From contig CM068380.1 in assembly GCA_034770075.1 (NCBI GenBank), positions 23,862,638-23,926,637 on the forward strand: a stretch of 64,000 bases of DNA, in the 5' to 3' direction. Made by a program: the position numbers and the translations under genes. The notes beneath the pieces were generated by a model. It made no database searches and was not told the DNA's origin. It worked only from the letters and a program-made list of their open reading frames with translations. The first letter of the stretch is position 1; each line of letters opens with the position of its first letter. Positions 43,845-56,335 of the stretch are shown here, one piece after another. Source of the DNA: Aralia elata (Eukaryota > Streptophyta > Magnoliopsida > Apiales > Araliaceae).

Positions 43845-46800
43845 CTACGAAGAACTCGACCCCGAGTTATCTTCGGGATAAAGTGGCACATCATCATAAA
43901 AACTGTAGAGATCAGCTACGTTGAAAGTACGTGAGATATTCATAGTTGTCGGCAAGTCGATCATGTAGGCATTATCATTGATCTTCTTGATCACCTTGTA
44001 GGGACCATACTTTCGTGGCTTCAACTTGTTGTAGGACCCGATCAGAAATCTTTCCTTTCGTAAAAACACCATAACTTTATCACATTCAGCAGATAATTTT
44101 TGACGCATCTTGGCATCGGCTGCAGCTTTATACTTCGCATTATTCTCCTCCAAATGAGCTTTTACCTCCGCCTGAACATCCCGAACCTGCTCAGCCATAT
44201 GGTCGACCGCAACACTCGTTCCAGCAACCTCTGGAAGGCAGACCATGTCTAACGCATGCTTAGGAACCTGTCCATACACTAAGGCAAATGGAGATGTACC
44301 AGTAGCGGAATGAACCGCATTATTATATGCAAACTCAGCCTATGCCAACGCCATGTCCCATTGTTTAGGCTTATCTCCACAAATACTCTGAATCAAATTT
44401 CCTAGCGTTCGGTTCAGATTCTCAATTTGTCCATCAGTCTGTGGATGCGCAGTGCTACTAAACTTAAGAGTAGTGTCCATCCGTCGCCACAATGTAATCC
44501 AAAAGTGACTAAGAAACTTTGAATCCCTATCAAAGGTGATTAATTGAGGAACCCCATGTAGTCGAACCACTTCTCGAAAGAACAACTGAGCAACATGAGA
44601 TGCATCTGACGTCTTCTGACAAGGAATAAAATGTCCCATTTTAGAAAACCTGTCGACTACCACAAAGACTGAGTCCACTCCTCGCTAAGTCTGAGGAAGT
44701 CCCAAGATAAAATCTATCGCTAAATCTTCCCAGATAGCCTTCGACACAGGAAGAGGCATGTAGAGACTTATATTCTGAGCTTGACCTTTAGCAGTCTGAC
44801 AAACGTAACATTTGTGAACAAAATTACCCACGTCGCATTTCAACTGAGGCCAATAATATCGCTCGGCGACACCATTGATGGTCTTGTCACGTCCCAAGTG
44901 ACCACTCAAACTCCCTCCATGTAACTCCCGAATCAGCTTCTCTCTCAAAGAACCTCGAGGAAGACATAACTGATTTTCGCAGAATAAGTAGCCATCGGTC
45001 ACATGAAACTCTCCCTCTATTTGTTTACGATCACACATTTCCCATACTTCGTAGAAATCTTCATCATCCGAGTACAACTCTTTCAGGAACTCGAAACCGA
45101 TAATTTCTTTTTGCATAGTGACCAACAAACTTGTTCGCCGACTCAATGCATCTGCCACCCCTGTTTAGAACACCGGATTTATGTTTCAACATAAAAGGAA
45201 ATTTCTGCAAATAGGTTGCCCACTGAGCATGCATATTACTCAAGGTCCTCTGACTGTTCAAGTACTTCAAAGCTTGGTGATCAGTGTATAAAATAAATTC
45301 ACGCTGAACCAAATAGTGTTCCCAATATTTTAGAGCACGAAAAATAGCATAAAATTCTTGATCATAAGTACTCCATTTTCGCCGCGCATCACTAAGATTT
45401 TCGCTGAAAAATGCTATCGATTTCCTTTCCTATGACAGAACTACTCCAATCCCAACCCCGCTAGCATCACACTCTACCTCGAATAATTTGTCAAAACTAG
45501 GTAAAACAAGAACAGAGGTAGTGCACAATTTTTCTTTGATGACTGCAAAGGCTGTTGCAGCTGCTTCTCCCCATTGAAACTTACCCTTCTTTAGGCACTT
45601 AGTAATGGGTTCCACTATACTACTGAAGTCCCTAATAAATCGACGATAATACGTTGCCAATCCATGGAAACTCCTTACCTTTCCTACTGTCTTGGGAGTA
45701 GGCCAATCACGTATAGCCCTCACCTTTTCTTCGTTAACCAAAATACCTTCCGAACTGACCACATATCGAAGGAATAATAATCGTTCTGTCAGCTAGTTGC
45801 ACTTCTTAAAATTAATAACAAGCTTATTTTCAGACAACACCTCTAGTACCGATCGAAGATGCTCCAAATGGGCTTCCTCATTCCGACTGTAAATGAGTAT
45901 GTTATCAAAATAAACAACAACATATTTTCCAATGAAAGGTCGTAATACCTGGTTCATAAGTCCCATAAATATACTAGGTGCATTGGATAATCCGAAAGGC
46001 ATAACCAACCATTTATAGAGGCCATCCTTCGATTTGAAAGTTGTCTTCCATTCGTCTCTAGGTTTGACTCGGATCTGATGATATCCACTTCGTAAATCTA
46101 TCTTGGAGAATAACTTTGACCCTTCCAACATATCCAACATGTCATCCAACCTCGGGATTGGGAAATTGTATCTAACAGTTATCTTGTTAATTGTGCTACT
46201 GTCAACACACATCCTCCAACTGCCATCTTTTTTTGGAACCAGTAATGTGGGGACAGCGCATGGACTCATAGTCTCCCGAATAAATCCCTTCTTCAGTAAT
46301 TCTTCCACCTTTTCCTGTAAAACCTGATTTTCCTTTGGACTCGCTCCCAGAATTAAATCAATATGGTGTTGAATATCCCTTAGAGGTGGAAGGTCATCTG
46401 GTAAGTCCTCAGACACTAATTCACTGAATTAGGTCAAAAGAGATTGCACCTTCTCGGGTACCACAACTCTCGCATCTTCTTTCTCTTCTACCACTAGAGC
46501 TCGCACAACGACAATATGTACCTCTCGTGCTTCCTTAATCTCATATTTTAATTCGGTTACCGAAGTGATTAGAGAGAGTAAGGGTTGCTTTTCAGTCGTG
46601 TTCGTACGTGAACCCCCATCAGAATTTCGTTTAGGAACCATTGCAATCTTCTTGTCACCCTATCCGAAGACAAAGACGTTGTCACGACCCCTATAGGTGA
46701 CATCCACATCAAACTGCCATGGTTGTCCCAATAACACATAACTAGCATCCATGTCGACTACGTCACAGACCACTTCATCTCGGTAGTGCTGACCGATCGA

Positions 46801-48312
46801 AATAGGTACTTTGCAAACTTCAGTCACATTTACTTTCGGTCCTTTCTGAATCCACCCGATTATATCAGGCTTCGGATGCTTTTTGACTCGGAGCTTAAGA
46901 TGTTCTACCAATCTTTTGGACACAAAATTCTCACAACTTCTACTGTCAATGATCACATCACAGACCTTACCCTGAACATAGCAGTATGTTTTAAAGATGT
47001 TGTTCTTTTATGAAGAATCCTCTAGTTTTGTTAAGCACATGACTCGCTGAATCACGTAGTTTACATGTTCTCCTTGTTCTTCTACTATTTCTACATCATC
47101 CAAGAGTTTGTCCTTGTCAATTCCTTCCTCATCATACTGACCATCTTCGTCATCTTCTCCAATACCCACGAAGTTCACTGATTTCCTGATCGGACACTCA
47201 TTCGAACGATGACCTGGTTGACCGCATCGGTAACACTTAAAATCTCTGAATTTCACATACGGATTTGGTGTTCAGGGATTGTTTCTCGTAGTTGCGTTTT
47301 TCGATCGTGTTCCTATAGGGTTGTGATTAGGAGTCGAACCCCTTTGGGACTGTTCGGTAATAAATTTAGACTGATTATTTTCCCCACTTAGTGCAAATCG
47401 GCTTCTATTCGTCGCCGCATTGGACGTCTCTGCCGTGTCTTTCTTAAAGTAGGAAACCCGGTTATATGTCTTCTCTATCAATTCTACCTTTAAAGCCATA
47501 TTGTGTGCTTCATCCACTGTCCAAACGACTTGTAGTCCAATTTTGTCTCGAATGTTTAGTTTCAACCCCTCTAGATATCTGGACACTTGTTGTCCTTCAG
47601 TTTCATTTAAGTTGTTACGGACTGACAGCCTAGTCCACTCCTCGGTATAGTCTGTAACAGTCCTGTTACCCTGCACATAATTTTGATAGCATCAAAAAAT
47701 AAATTATTCATAATCTGGGGGTAAGAATTTACTCATCATTAGTTGTTTCATTCTCCTCCAAGATCATACAGGTGCTTTGCCTTGTCGTCGTCTGTCCATC
47801 TATAACTTCTCCCACCACAGAGCAGCTCCGTTTCGTAACTTATATGCTACTAAATTGACTTGTTGCTCCGCCGTGACTTTGGTTAACTCGAAGAATTTCT
47901 CAACCTCAGAAATTCAATCCAAAAACTCTTTGATCTGTAGTTTACCTTGGAATAATGGTATATCCGCGCGTATCATATAGCCGGGTTGATTTGGGTTTCA
48001 ATTTTGCTGGGGATTTCTTTGGTTTCCTGGTAATTCTTCTTTAGAGTCTTCTTCACTCAAATCTTTAAACTGAACATGTCTCGTTGCTCCAGGTTAGCGT
48101 ACTCTTCTAGGGTGGTCAAGGGTAAATCCCTCGAGTCCAACTCTGTTGCCACGACCAAGGCCGTTAGGATTGGGTTGTTCCACCAGTAGTTGTTGTAAGA
48201 AGGTTTATACCCTCGTCATCAACTGTCGTTGTTCATCAATCGTTGTCCATAATTCTGCATCCCTGCGACCAGCGTCGTCAAGGTTAGCTCTTCCATCTTT
48301 GTTGTTGGTCAT
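43845..48312 (-). pseudogene. Reina-like gag-pol polyprotein (decayed)
   Basis: Starts at ATG 48,312, about 35 bp after the LTR. Gag includes ALWWEKL (47,820), the capsid segment to 47,480 and an intact zinc knuckle CYRCGQPGHRSNEC (47,230). Protease has IIDSRSCENF (46,955): the DSG active site reads DSR. RT spans 46,420-45,790 with PCAVPTLLVPKKDGSWRMCV, FSKIDLRSGYHQIRVKP and VVVYFDNILIYS, where the second catalytic aspartate is asparagine. RNase H (45,760-45,064) contains LEVECDASGVGIG and LYTDHQALKYL. Integrase (45,158-43,845) shows HGGSLSGHLGRDKT, CYVCQTAKG, VDRFSKMGHF, ITFDRDSKFLSHF and HPQTDGQIENLNRTLGN. The end, FNVADLYSFYDDVPLYPED, is typical of Reina-type elements; I see no separate chromodomain. 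Stops and frameshifts occur throughout. Confidence 0.87.
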
Positions 48313-48331
48313 CGAACAAGGCAAAATCCTT

Positions 48332-48345
48332 GGTTCTGATACCAA
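48332..48345 (-). promoter_or_regulatory. Primer-binding site of Reina-like element
   Basis: Minus-strand TTGGTATCAGAACC begins right after the LTR end TACGTCA and matches the initiator tRNA-Met complement with one change. Confidence 0.85.
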
Positions 48346-48346
48346 T

Positions 48347-48831
48347 TGACGTAGAACGAAAACTATAAGAGGAATTTACCAACGTAAATTCTTAGAACAA
48401 AAACTGGAATCCACCAGAGAAATAACTCAACTTTTATTAATCCAAAAAGATATCAATAATGTCCATTTATTGCAAACCCACAAGCCAGGTTTTATAACTA
48501 ATAGTCTTTCTTTCCAAATCATAATAGAATTCCTAGAATTATGGAAATTAAATCCTAAAGAATATCTAACTTCCTATTAAACTTCTACTACCATAAAAGA
48601 ATTCGTTTCCTAATAACATACTAATATCATAAACATATTTATTCCCTAATAATAATAAAATTAATAATAAAATCAATTCGTCGATCTCCCGAAGTCATGA
48701 CATCACTTCCAAACCTGAAGCCTACGACCGAAGACAAAACTCGCTCGATCCCGAAGGACTATGCTCGTTTCTTCAAACCTTTCTTTCTATCCAGTTCTTC
48801 TTCAAACTCCAACGCCATTTGTCCTACATCA
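48347..48831 (-). repeat. 5' LTR of Reina-like element
   Basis: 485 bp, TGATGTAGG...TACGTCA on the minus strand, collinear with 43,342-43,833. Confidence 0.9.
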
Positions 48832-48836
48832 CATTC

Positions 48837-51800
48837 AAAATCAATGAAAATATTATTTGAGCAAAATTAAATTTTTATTTCATTAAGTACTTAGAAAAAT
48901 TATAGACTCATAAAAAGAAGCTACTTAACATGCACTACCGATAATACTTCCTAAGTCTCCCAGTATGCCAAGTGTTCTTGACTTATGTTCCATCTATTGC
49001 CTAAAGCCGGTAAGTACCTGGTTTCGGCACTTCAGTAACTTCATATGGTCCATCCACTCCTACTCCATGATTGTCCGAAGGGGTTTAGCTTCCACCCACT
49101 GGGTCATATAATCGATGGCCATTACCACAAAACTAACATGCCCATTTGCCTTCGGCAACGGTCCCAAGATATCAATCCCCCATACTGTGAATAGGATCGG
49201 GGACAAAACCAAAAATAACTTTTCGGGGGGGCTGATGAGGAATAGGACTATTCTGCTGACATTTAGAGTATTTTTTACGAAACACTTTATACGTCAATGC
49301 CTTAGCTCTCATGTGATCCCCACAAATTCCTTTGTGAACTTCCCGAAATACGTACTCTGTTTTAGACGGAACCAGACACCTCAATAAGGGCGAAGAGTAG
49401 GCACGCTGATACAGGTCGCCATCGATTAATACGAAGTTTGAACTCTTATACTTTATCTTTTTTACCAGCATTCAATCCGAAGGTAGCACACCATCCATAA
49501 GGTAATCTATATAGGGCATAAGCCAACAGTCCAAATATTCTACCACCATCACTTCTAACTTCTAAACACTCGGGACATTTAACACCTCCAAGTATATTGA
49601 TCCACTGAAATAGTTTGCTTTTGTCGTGGCTAACCTGGCCAAAGAATCGGCTATAGCATTGTTTGCCCAATCTACTCCTTGAAAAATATAAGAACTGAAA
49701 TATTGGAGTCGATCCCTAGATATCTATTTAACCACCAACTGGGAATCACTGAAAATGATCAACCTTTGCACTTCTAGACTCTTAGCCAAGCGCAACCCAA
49801 CCAAAATTGCTTCATACTCAGCCTCATTGTTAGTCGCCTTAAAGCCGAAGCGGATAGCCTGCTACACCTTGAACCCTTCTGGACTTGTCAGAATTACCCC
49901 TGCACCGGTCACATTCGAAGTCGACGATCCATCCACATACAACGTCCACGAAGTCTGAATTGGCTGAACATCCGAGACCGAACCTACCACATCCGGTTAA
50001 TCAGCTGAGTCAGGTTCAGAAAATGAACTCTCCACTACAAAGTCGGCCAAAGCCTGACCTTTAATCAGCATCCAAGGATGGTATTCCAGTACGAATTGTG
50101 TTAACTCCATAACCTAAGTTGTAAGTCATCCTGATATGTCCAACTTATTCAATATCCTCTTCAAAGGCTAATCTGTATATACCACTATTAATCTCCCTTG
50201 AAAATAATGTCGAGGTTTACGACTGGCTATTATCAAGGCATAAACAAACTTCTCCAGATTCGGATATCTGGTCTCCGCATCCCGAAGGGCATGATTAACA
50301 TAGTAGGCCATAACCTGTATTCCCCCTATCTCTTGAACCAAAACTGCCCCAACTGCCAGAGAACTTGCTGTCAAGTACAAATATAAAGGTTCCGAAGGAA
50401 CCGTCCTCATCAATAGAGGAGCCAAAGACAAATAATTCTTTCGTTCTACGACCCCTTCAAAGTATAAAAAAAAGACAAACATCTTTCCCCCGACTTGGAC
50501 ATGAATCTCCTCAACACTACAATTCGCCCCGTCAATCGCTGAATATCCTTAAAAGACTTAGGGAACCACATATCTAGTACAACCATAATTTTCTCCAGAT
50601 TTGCTTCAATTCCATGCTTACTCACCAAATAACCGAGAAACTTTCCAGAACCGAGTCCAAAAGTGCATTTCATCGGGTTCAACCTGATATTATAATGTCG
50701 AACGATTTGGAAGAAATCTTACAAAATATCCAGATGTTCCCGAATTGATAAACTTTTGACGATCATATCATTCACATACACTTCCATGCTTCGACCTAAC
50801 TACTTTCGAAACACATAGTTCATCATTCTTTGGTATATCGCTCCGGCATTCAGCAGTCCGAAGGTCATTTTCCTGTAAGCATAGATCAACCGATGTGTGG
50901 TAAAAGTTGTCTTTGGGATATCTTCCTTATGCATCGAAATCTAATTGTATCCTGAAAAGGCATCCATAAAACTCAGTAAAGCATACCCCGAAGTGGCGTC
51001 AATCAGTTGGTCGACGTGTGGAAGTGGATAGAAGTCCTTTGGGCATGCTCTATTCAAATCAGTATAATCAACGCAAATCCTCCACTTACCATTATGTTTT
51101 CGAACTAGTACCATGGTCTCCAACCACTTAGGACAATCGATCTCAAATATGAAATCGACTGCTAGCAACTTGGCCACCTCATCATCAATATTTTTTTGTC
51201 GCTCTAGGGCAAAGATTCTCCTCTTCTGTCATACTGATTTTTTGGCAAGGTCTACATTTAGTTTGTGCACCATAATGGACTCATCAATCCCTGACATATC
51301 ACTGGGCACCCAAGCAACAATATTCGCGTATACCCGAAGTAATTCGATCAACCCAGTTCGAAAAGGTTCTTGTAAACCCGATCTAATTTTGATAATCTTA
51401 TCCCTCTTCCCCGGGATCAACTCAATATCTTTCGTCTCTTCGACTGGAAAAGCGAGGGGTTCCGTACTCCCTTCGGTAAATGGTTCCACCTCTATCGTCA
51501 TTGTCTGCTTTTGTTTGTTGACCCCGACCCCATATGATATGAATGAATTCCTGTAGCACCTCTATGTCATATACAGATCTTTTCTCACCTTGTCAACCCC
51601 TTTTGGCGTAGGGAACTTCAACTTAAAGTAAGAAATAAAAGTCACCGCCTGCATCACTGTCAATGTCGGTCTAGCCAAAATTGCGTTATAGGCTGAGTCC
51701 ATATGCACCCCGAAAAACCTAACATTAATTTCCACCTATTGAGAGGTCGTCCCGAAGATGACTGGCAACTCAATATTCCCTGCTACCCGAACCAGATCGT

Positions 51801-53640
51801 TGTTGAATCCGTATAATGGAGGCTCCTGCCCGACCTCTATTTTTCTCCCTTCCAAATCAAGCCTTTGATAAATATGGACATATAATATGTCTACAGAAGA
51901 GCCATTGTCGATCATGATCCGCTTCATGTCCATCAAACCAACCTGTGCAGTAATAGTTAAAGCTCTTTCATGCGGTTCAATTGGTTCCAATAGGTAATCC
52001 TCATCGGTAAAAGAAAATTACCATGTTAGGGTACCGCCGTTCCTTCTTGGCAAGTTGGTTAGATACTGTCAGAACCGAATCCAACATCCCACGCCTCTTC
52101 TTTCCAGTAATTTTTCTAATCGAACCACCTGTTATCACATCCACCACTCGTCGAGCTGTCTATGTCTGTTCGGGTTGTGGCTGAGGGTTTTGTTCAGTGT
52201 TGTTGTTGTTCGTCAATCTTCCCAAACCCTCTCGCCTAGCAACGTACTGAACTAACTCCCCACTCTGTACGTTCTTCTTAATGAGTTTCTTCAGATTCCT
52301 ACATACCTCGGTGGAGTGTCCAGCAGTCTGATGGTAATTGTAATATTTATTCTAGTTCCCCCGCTCTGGACGAGTATTATTCGAGCAAAATTCAAAGTAC
52401 GGTTTATCTCTGATATGCTCTAGTATCGTTGCCCAATCCATGTTAAGGGGGGTATACACCTTTATTAACTTTTCGGTTTGGGAAGGGTGGACGTCCTCCT
52501 CTCAAAGCCCCATTAAAACTCTTCTTCTGTTAAGCATCTAATCTGTTGTTATTGTTGTCCACCCTAGGGTGGTCGTTCCTATCCCGATCCTTTGGTTTTT
52601 CCGTCGCGTTCGGCTTCAGACTTTTATGGCCTCCTCGATTATGATGAAGCATTCGACTCTGTCATAAGCTTCCGCCAAGTCTTTCGAGATATTAAACATC
52701 AAATCCTTAACCAACTTCCGAGATCTCACTATGTCTAACCTTGTCTAGAAATATTCGAGGGCTTGAGCACCATTTAAGTCCGTCACCTGTCCGACCGCCT
52801 CTCGAAATCTACATACTAGCTAAGAGTCTCATTAGAATATTATCTGATCTGAAATAAGGAGCCAATCGGCTTACCCCTCCTCTTGTTGCTCCCAAACTGA
52901 CCATGAAACCTTTCGCAGAGCTCTTTCCACAACAATATTGAGTTTGGCGCCAACAACATCATCCACTGTCAAGCCTTCTTTCTTAAAGTCGTGATAAACA
53001 ACTAACATTTAGCTACATCGTAGTAGTCATAGAATTTCATTAGCTAGTCAGGCGGCTATGATTATACGGATCCCCGGTACCATCATAACTCTATATATGT
53101 GGGGCCTTCTTACAGGGGTCGGCTCGAACCCAATCTATCTCTCAGGAGAATGGTGATGTGGGGTCCATCGGAGTCTCCTTTTGATTGGTCGTTGCAAGTG
53201 TCTTCTCCAGCTCTGTAACCCTTCAGGTAAGTGCCTCGGGATCTTCCCTTCGAAGGGATGACTCTCGCATATCCCAACCATGATCTGGAAAGGCCACTCG
53301 CCTTCTCTGTTCGAATCTTCCTCTACTTTCACTGCTTGCTTCCCGAGAGTGGCTTCGATGCCTACTCCTTTCATGAGATCGGCTTTGTCGCCTAATCCTC
53401 TCCCCAGAGCGGCCCCTTTGCCTCTTCTTTCATGCCGAGAGCCATATGAACGATGTGTCCTGGATCGGTTCCCTGGCGACATTCCCCGACGTCGGTGATG
53501 ACTGGAGAAAACTTCCTCTCCATCCAGTAGTGACACCATCTGTTTGTTTAACTCTATCTGCTGAAGGCGTAGGGCCTCCACGGTGTCTTTGTTTCGTTAC
53601 ATCCTTTTGGCCAAAATCGTCTCCTTTTTGTCCCGACCAT
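48837..53640 (-). pseudogene. Tat gag-pol polyprotein, integrase core deleted
   Basis: Gag N-terminal text lies at 53,581-53,135 (MEALRLQQIELNKQMVSLLD, then an Arg/Gly-rich stretch). The capsid and CHCC-type region near 52,950-52,300 is badly broken. Protease-like MIDNGSSVDILY is at 51,920. RT runs from 51,290 to 50,700 with WRICVDYTDLNRACPKDFYP, LLSFMDAFSGYN and YVNDMI, where the first aspartate of YVDD is asparagine (50,767-50,778). RNase H reads LYLYLTASSLAVGAVLVQ and AETRYPNLEKFVYALI. A second, archaeal-type RNase H at 49,955-49,700 reads TSWTLYVDGSSTSNVTGAGV and TNNEAEYEAILVGLRLAKSL, the hallmark of Tat. The integrase zinc finger is at about 49,340-49,240 (EVHKGICGDHMRAKALTYK). The catalytic core after DYMTQWVEA-like text (49,090) is missing, and the reading resumes in the C-terminal tail. 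Many stops. Confidence 0.82.
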
Positions 53641-53949
53641 CCGGCTTAGAGTTCTGGTCTTCGGCACAACTATTATGGCATGCCATCTTCTATGTAGTCG
53701 AAAATAATTTTCTTCCAACAATTGCTATCTGAGGATCAGTTCCAAATGACTATGGATTCCCAGTTTGTCCGAGATGTTTCTGGAAGGCCCTAGTCTATCC
53801 TTGACCGAGCCTCTGGGTTGAGAAAGACTGGTCATAGATTTATCCAGTGTCGACACCGTTTTTGCCTTGCTTGACACCATTACACTTGCTGAACATCTGG
53901 GTGATTGAAAAATTGACTAGCACTAAAGTGGCCCTCCTTCTAGAGCTAA
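53641..53949 (-). other. Tat 5' leader
   Basis: Non-coding stretch between the partial 5' LTR and gag on the minus strand. No PBS could be identified with confidence next to the LTR end at 53,950. Confidence 0.5.
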
Positions 53950-54161
53950 TGTTAACGTCAAGATACGTCCATGTGCCCAATCACCAAACTGTGCTTCCAA
54001 TCCTGCACAGAAACGAAACCACACTCATAGAGTTAACGGCCTGGGACACCGAGGGATAGCTCCGGTGTGAGAATAAGTACAGGCTGAATAATGTTTAATA
54101 ACGGAGGCTTAATACATTAGTGTCGAAAAATAATGCGATACCTAAGAATTATAGTATAGCC
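53950..54161 (-). repeat. Partial 5' LTR of Tat element
   Basis: 212 bp matching the end of the 3' LTR at 40,208-40,420. It is cut at 54,161 by copia LTR copy D. The remainder of the LTR is not seen beyond copy D, so more sequence was lost. Confidence 0.8.
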
Positions 54162-55387
54162 TGAAAGTACTATGCACACAAGCCAATCACATTTAATGTG
54201 ATATAGCACATACTTTGTAATCTTATTCGTTTATTAATAAACGAATTAATTTATTTAAAGACATTTTCTTTATCCATATTATATTATTGAATTAATTGTG
54301 ATAAACCCATAGTTTTGAGTAATGCTTTTAAAATCATGATGATAATCATGCTAATGAGATCTAAATTCAAGATAGCCCAAAACTAAAATCGTTCCTAATC
54401 GTTGGATCGCTAAGAAGGGGATTAATGAATCTAGATAGATTAGTACATACTATGTTTGCACTTATAAAGAGGATCATTGATCTCATAATTATTTATGTAG
54501 AGACACTAAAGCAAGTATGTAAGTGCTTAATAGAGAATAAGTTCACTGAACATGACTCGCTAAAAGAATACCTAATAAGTTTTACTTGTCTGACAATAGG
54601 AATTCCTAATGTGATAGTAGTACAAGTGATCATTGGACTTGAGATCATCATAGTATCTTGTGTATAATGAGTTATGTTTTGGCATGTCCCTTAAGACCTT
54701 TAGGGTCTATCGAAGGGCATACTTGGGTATAATAAGTTGTACATGTAGATAGGTGAATGGTCAACAAAGAATCTACCACCTCTAATAAAAGATGAGAATG
54801 TCGTATGTGATTCGATTAATGACAACTCAGTAGTCCTTGGCCAAGACAGAATAAAATTAGAAAGGAGTTTCTAATTTGCATTATTTAGAGTTGTGCATTT
54901 GACAATCGAAATATATATAATCAAATAAAATAAGACTTGACAGTAATTACATATCTTATATTTGATTAGGACATTATATGGTAGAAGGATTGAATTGTAC
55001 GGTAACTATTCGCTGAAAGGTTATTTATGATTAAATGTTAAAATCTATATTATCTGAAAAGTCGTTGCTCGCTAAGGAGGTTTGCCCTTATTGTGGAATA
55101 AATATTATTTAAGTAAATAAATTAAATGATTTAATTTATTTATTTAAATAAGATTAGAATTGTTGTAATTGATTTATTCTACAACCGGTTTAATATGGAG
55201 AACCTAAAGGGTCACACCGCAAAAGAAAAATACTTATTTAAGAAGTTAATGACATAATCGTAATAATAAGTTAAGTATTCATTTATATTATGGTGATAGA
55301 CTAAATTAAATAGCTTAATATTTATTATTTAGTATTTTGGAAATACTAATTGTAAATTAATAAGAGGAGTCTTATTATTATTATTAC

Positions 55388-55430
<43 letters not shown>

Positions 55431-55691
55431 TAGTTTTTAAATGGTTTAGGAATTAATTAATAAGAGTACTCTCATATAAGTTCCTAATTAGATTAGGAAT
55501 TTAATTAAAAATCCTACTCCTAAATAATTTAGGAGAGTTGCCTATATCTATAAATAAGAAGAGTATTATTATGAATTAGGGTTACACAAACTTTCATAGG
55601 ATTTGAGAGAGTATTCATAATTTCCTTAGAGAGAGAAAACTAGGGTTTGTCACCATCCACTTCTTAAATCCTTATTATTCCTTGGTGGATC
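54162..55691 (+). repeat. Truncated copia LTR (copy D)
   Basis: Starts TGAAAGTACTATGCACAC and is collinear with copies A and B for about 1.5 kb. It carries the TTA tract (55,371-55,431) and the TATA region CTATAAATAAGAAGAG (55,549). It breaks at GGTGGATC, where TGTAACACCCCG begins, so the last ~280 bp are missing. Confidence 0.85.
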
Positions 55692-56335
55692 TGTAACACC
55701 CCGAATCTGGGTTCTATCTTCAAAACCGGAATCTGGTGTTACTCATCCAATACATCTCATTACACCATAATGATAAACATAATATCCTTACAAAATATTT
55801 GCAGAATCTTACATTCTACACCCAGGTACGAAAGACCTTCACTAATACATTGAATAATATCATTTACAATATTATAATGATACTATAACGCCCCCACACC
55901 CCGGTCTATCTTCAAACTCGGGTTCGGTGCATCACGGTACTAATCATTCAATATAATCTTGACAACATGAATGTAATTACAATATTATTACAGCATATCT
56001 CTTCTAATCCCAGATTCTAATACCTTTATATCTTTATATCATACAAATAATGAATATTACATCATTTATCTGTTACAACAACACAGTTGTGACTTATATC
56101 TGTCACAACAGATACATATAATTTAAAATGTATTTCTTCAAATCAAATACTAGATCCTTTTGTTAATTTTCACGGGTTCCACGGTTCGTTCTAGCTTTGC
56201 TGAAAACATTTTATTTAAAGCAAGGGTAAGCATTTAATTGCTTAGCGATTCATAACAATTGAATAAACAATCAACAACAAAATAAATATCAACATATTCT
56301 CTGGAAACTTTAACAACTGAACAATTGGGAGAACT
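55692..56335. repeat. Two consecutive LTR-like repeats with TGTAACACCCC-type start
   Basis: Unit 1 starts TGTAACACCCCGAATCTGGG at 55,692. Unit 2 starts TATAACGCCCCCACACCCCG at about 55,884. Both continue with GGTTCTATCTTCAAA / GGTCTATCTTCAAAC, then GG(T)GTTACTCAT or GGTGCATCACGG, and both include ATTACAATATTATTACAG-like text. They may be tandem LTR fragments of a small gypsy or TRIM-like element. No coding region. Confidence 0.5.

Larger units (their letters stand above)
43337..48836 (-). mobile_element. Reina-like Ty3/gypsy element, full length, TSD CATTC
   Basis: A 5,490-bp element (43,342-48,831) with two LTRs, flanked by exact CATTC at 43,337-43,341 and 48,832-48,836. All parts are present on the minus strand: PBS, gag with CCHC knuckle, protease, RT, RNase H and integrase. 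It is compact, with short LTRs (485 and 492 bp). Over the first ~220 aligned LTR bases I count about 20 differences, about 18 of them transitions. It is nested in the Tat element between pol and the antisense gene. Confidence 0.9.
40208..54161 (-). mobile_element. Tat-lineage Ty3/gypsy element with antisense gene, invaded by Reina-like element
   Basis: The element is read on the minus strand: partial 5' LTR (54,161-53,950), leader, gag, protease, RT, RNase H, a second archaeal-type RNase H, integrase remnant (to about 48,840), then an antisense spliced gene (plus strand 41,099-43,255), PPT (40,733-40,746) and 3' LTR (40,732-40,208). The second RNase H and the extra ORF downstream of pol in antisense orientation are hallmarks described for the Tat lineage. 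The Reina-like element at 43,342-48,831 separates pol from the antisense gene. Copia LTR copy D cuts the 5' LTR. Confidence 0.83.
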
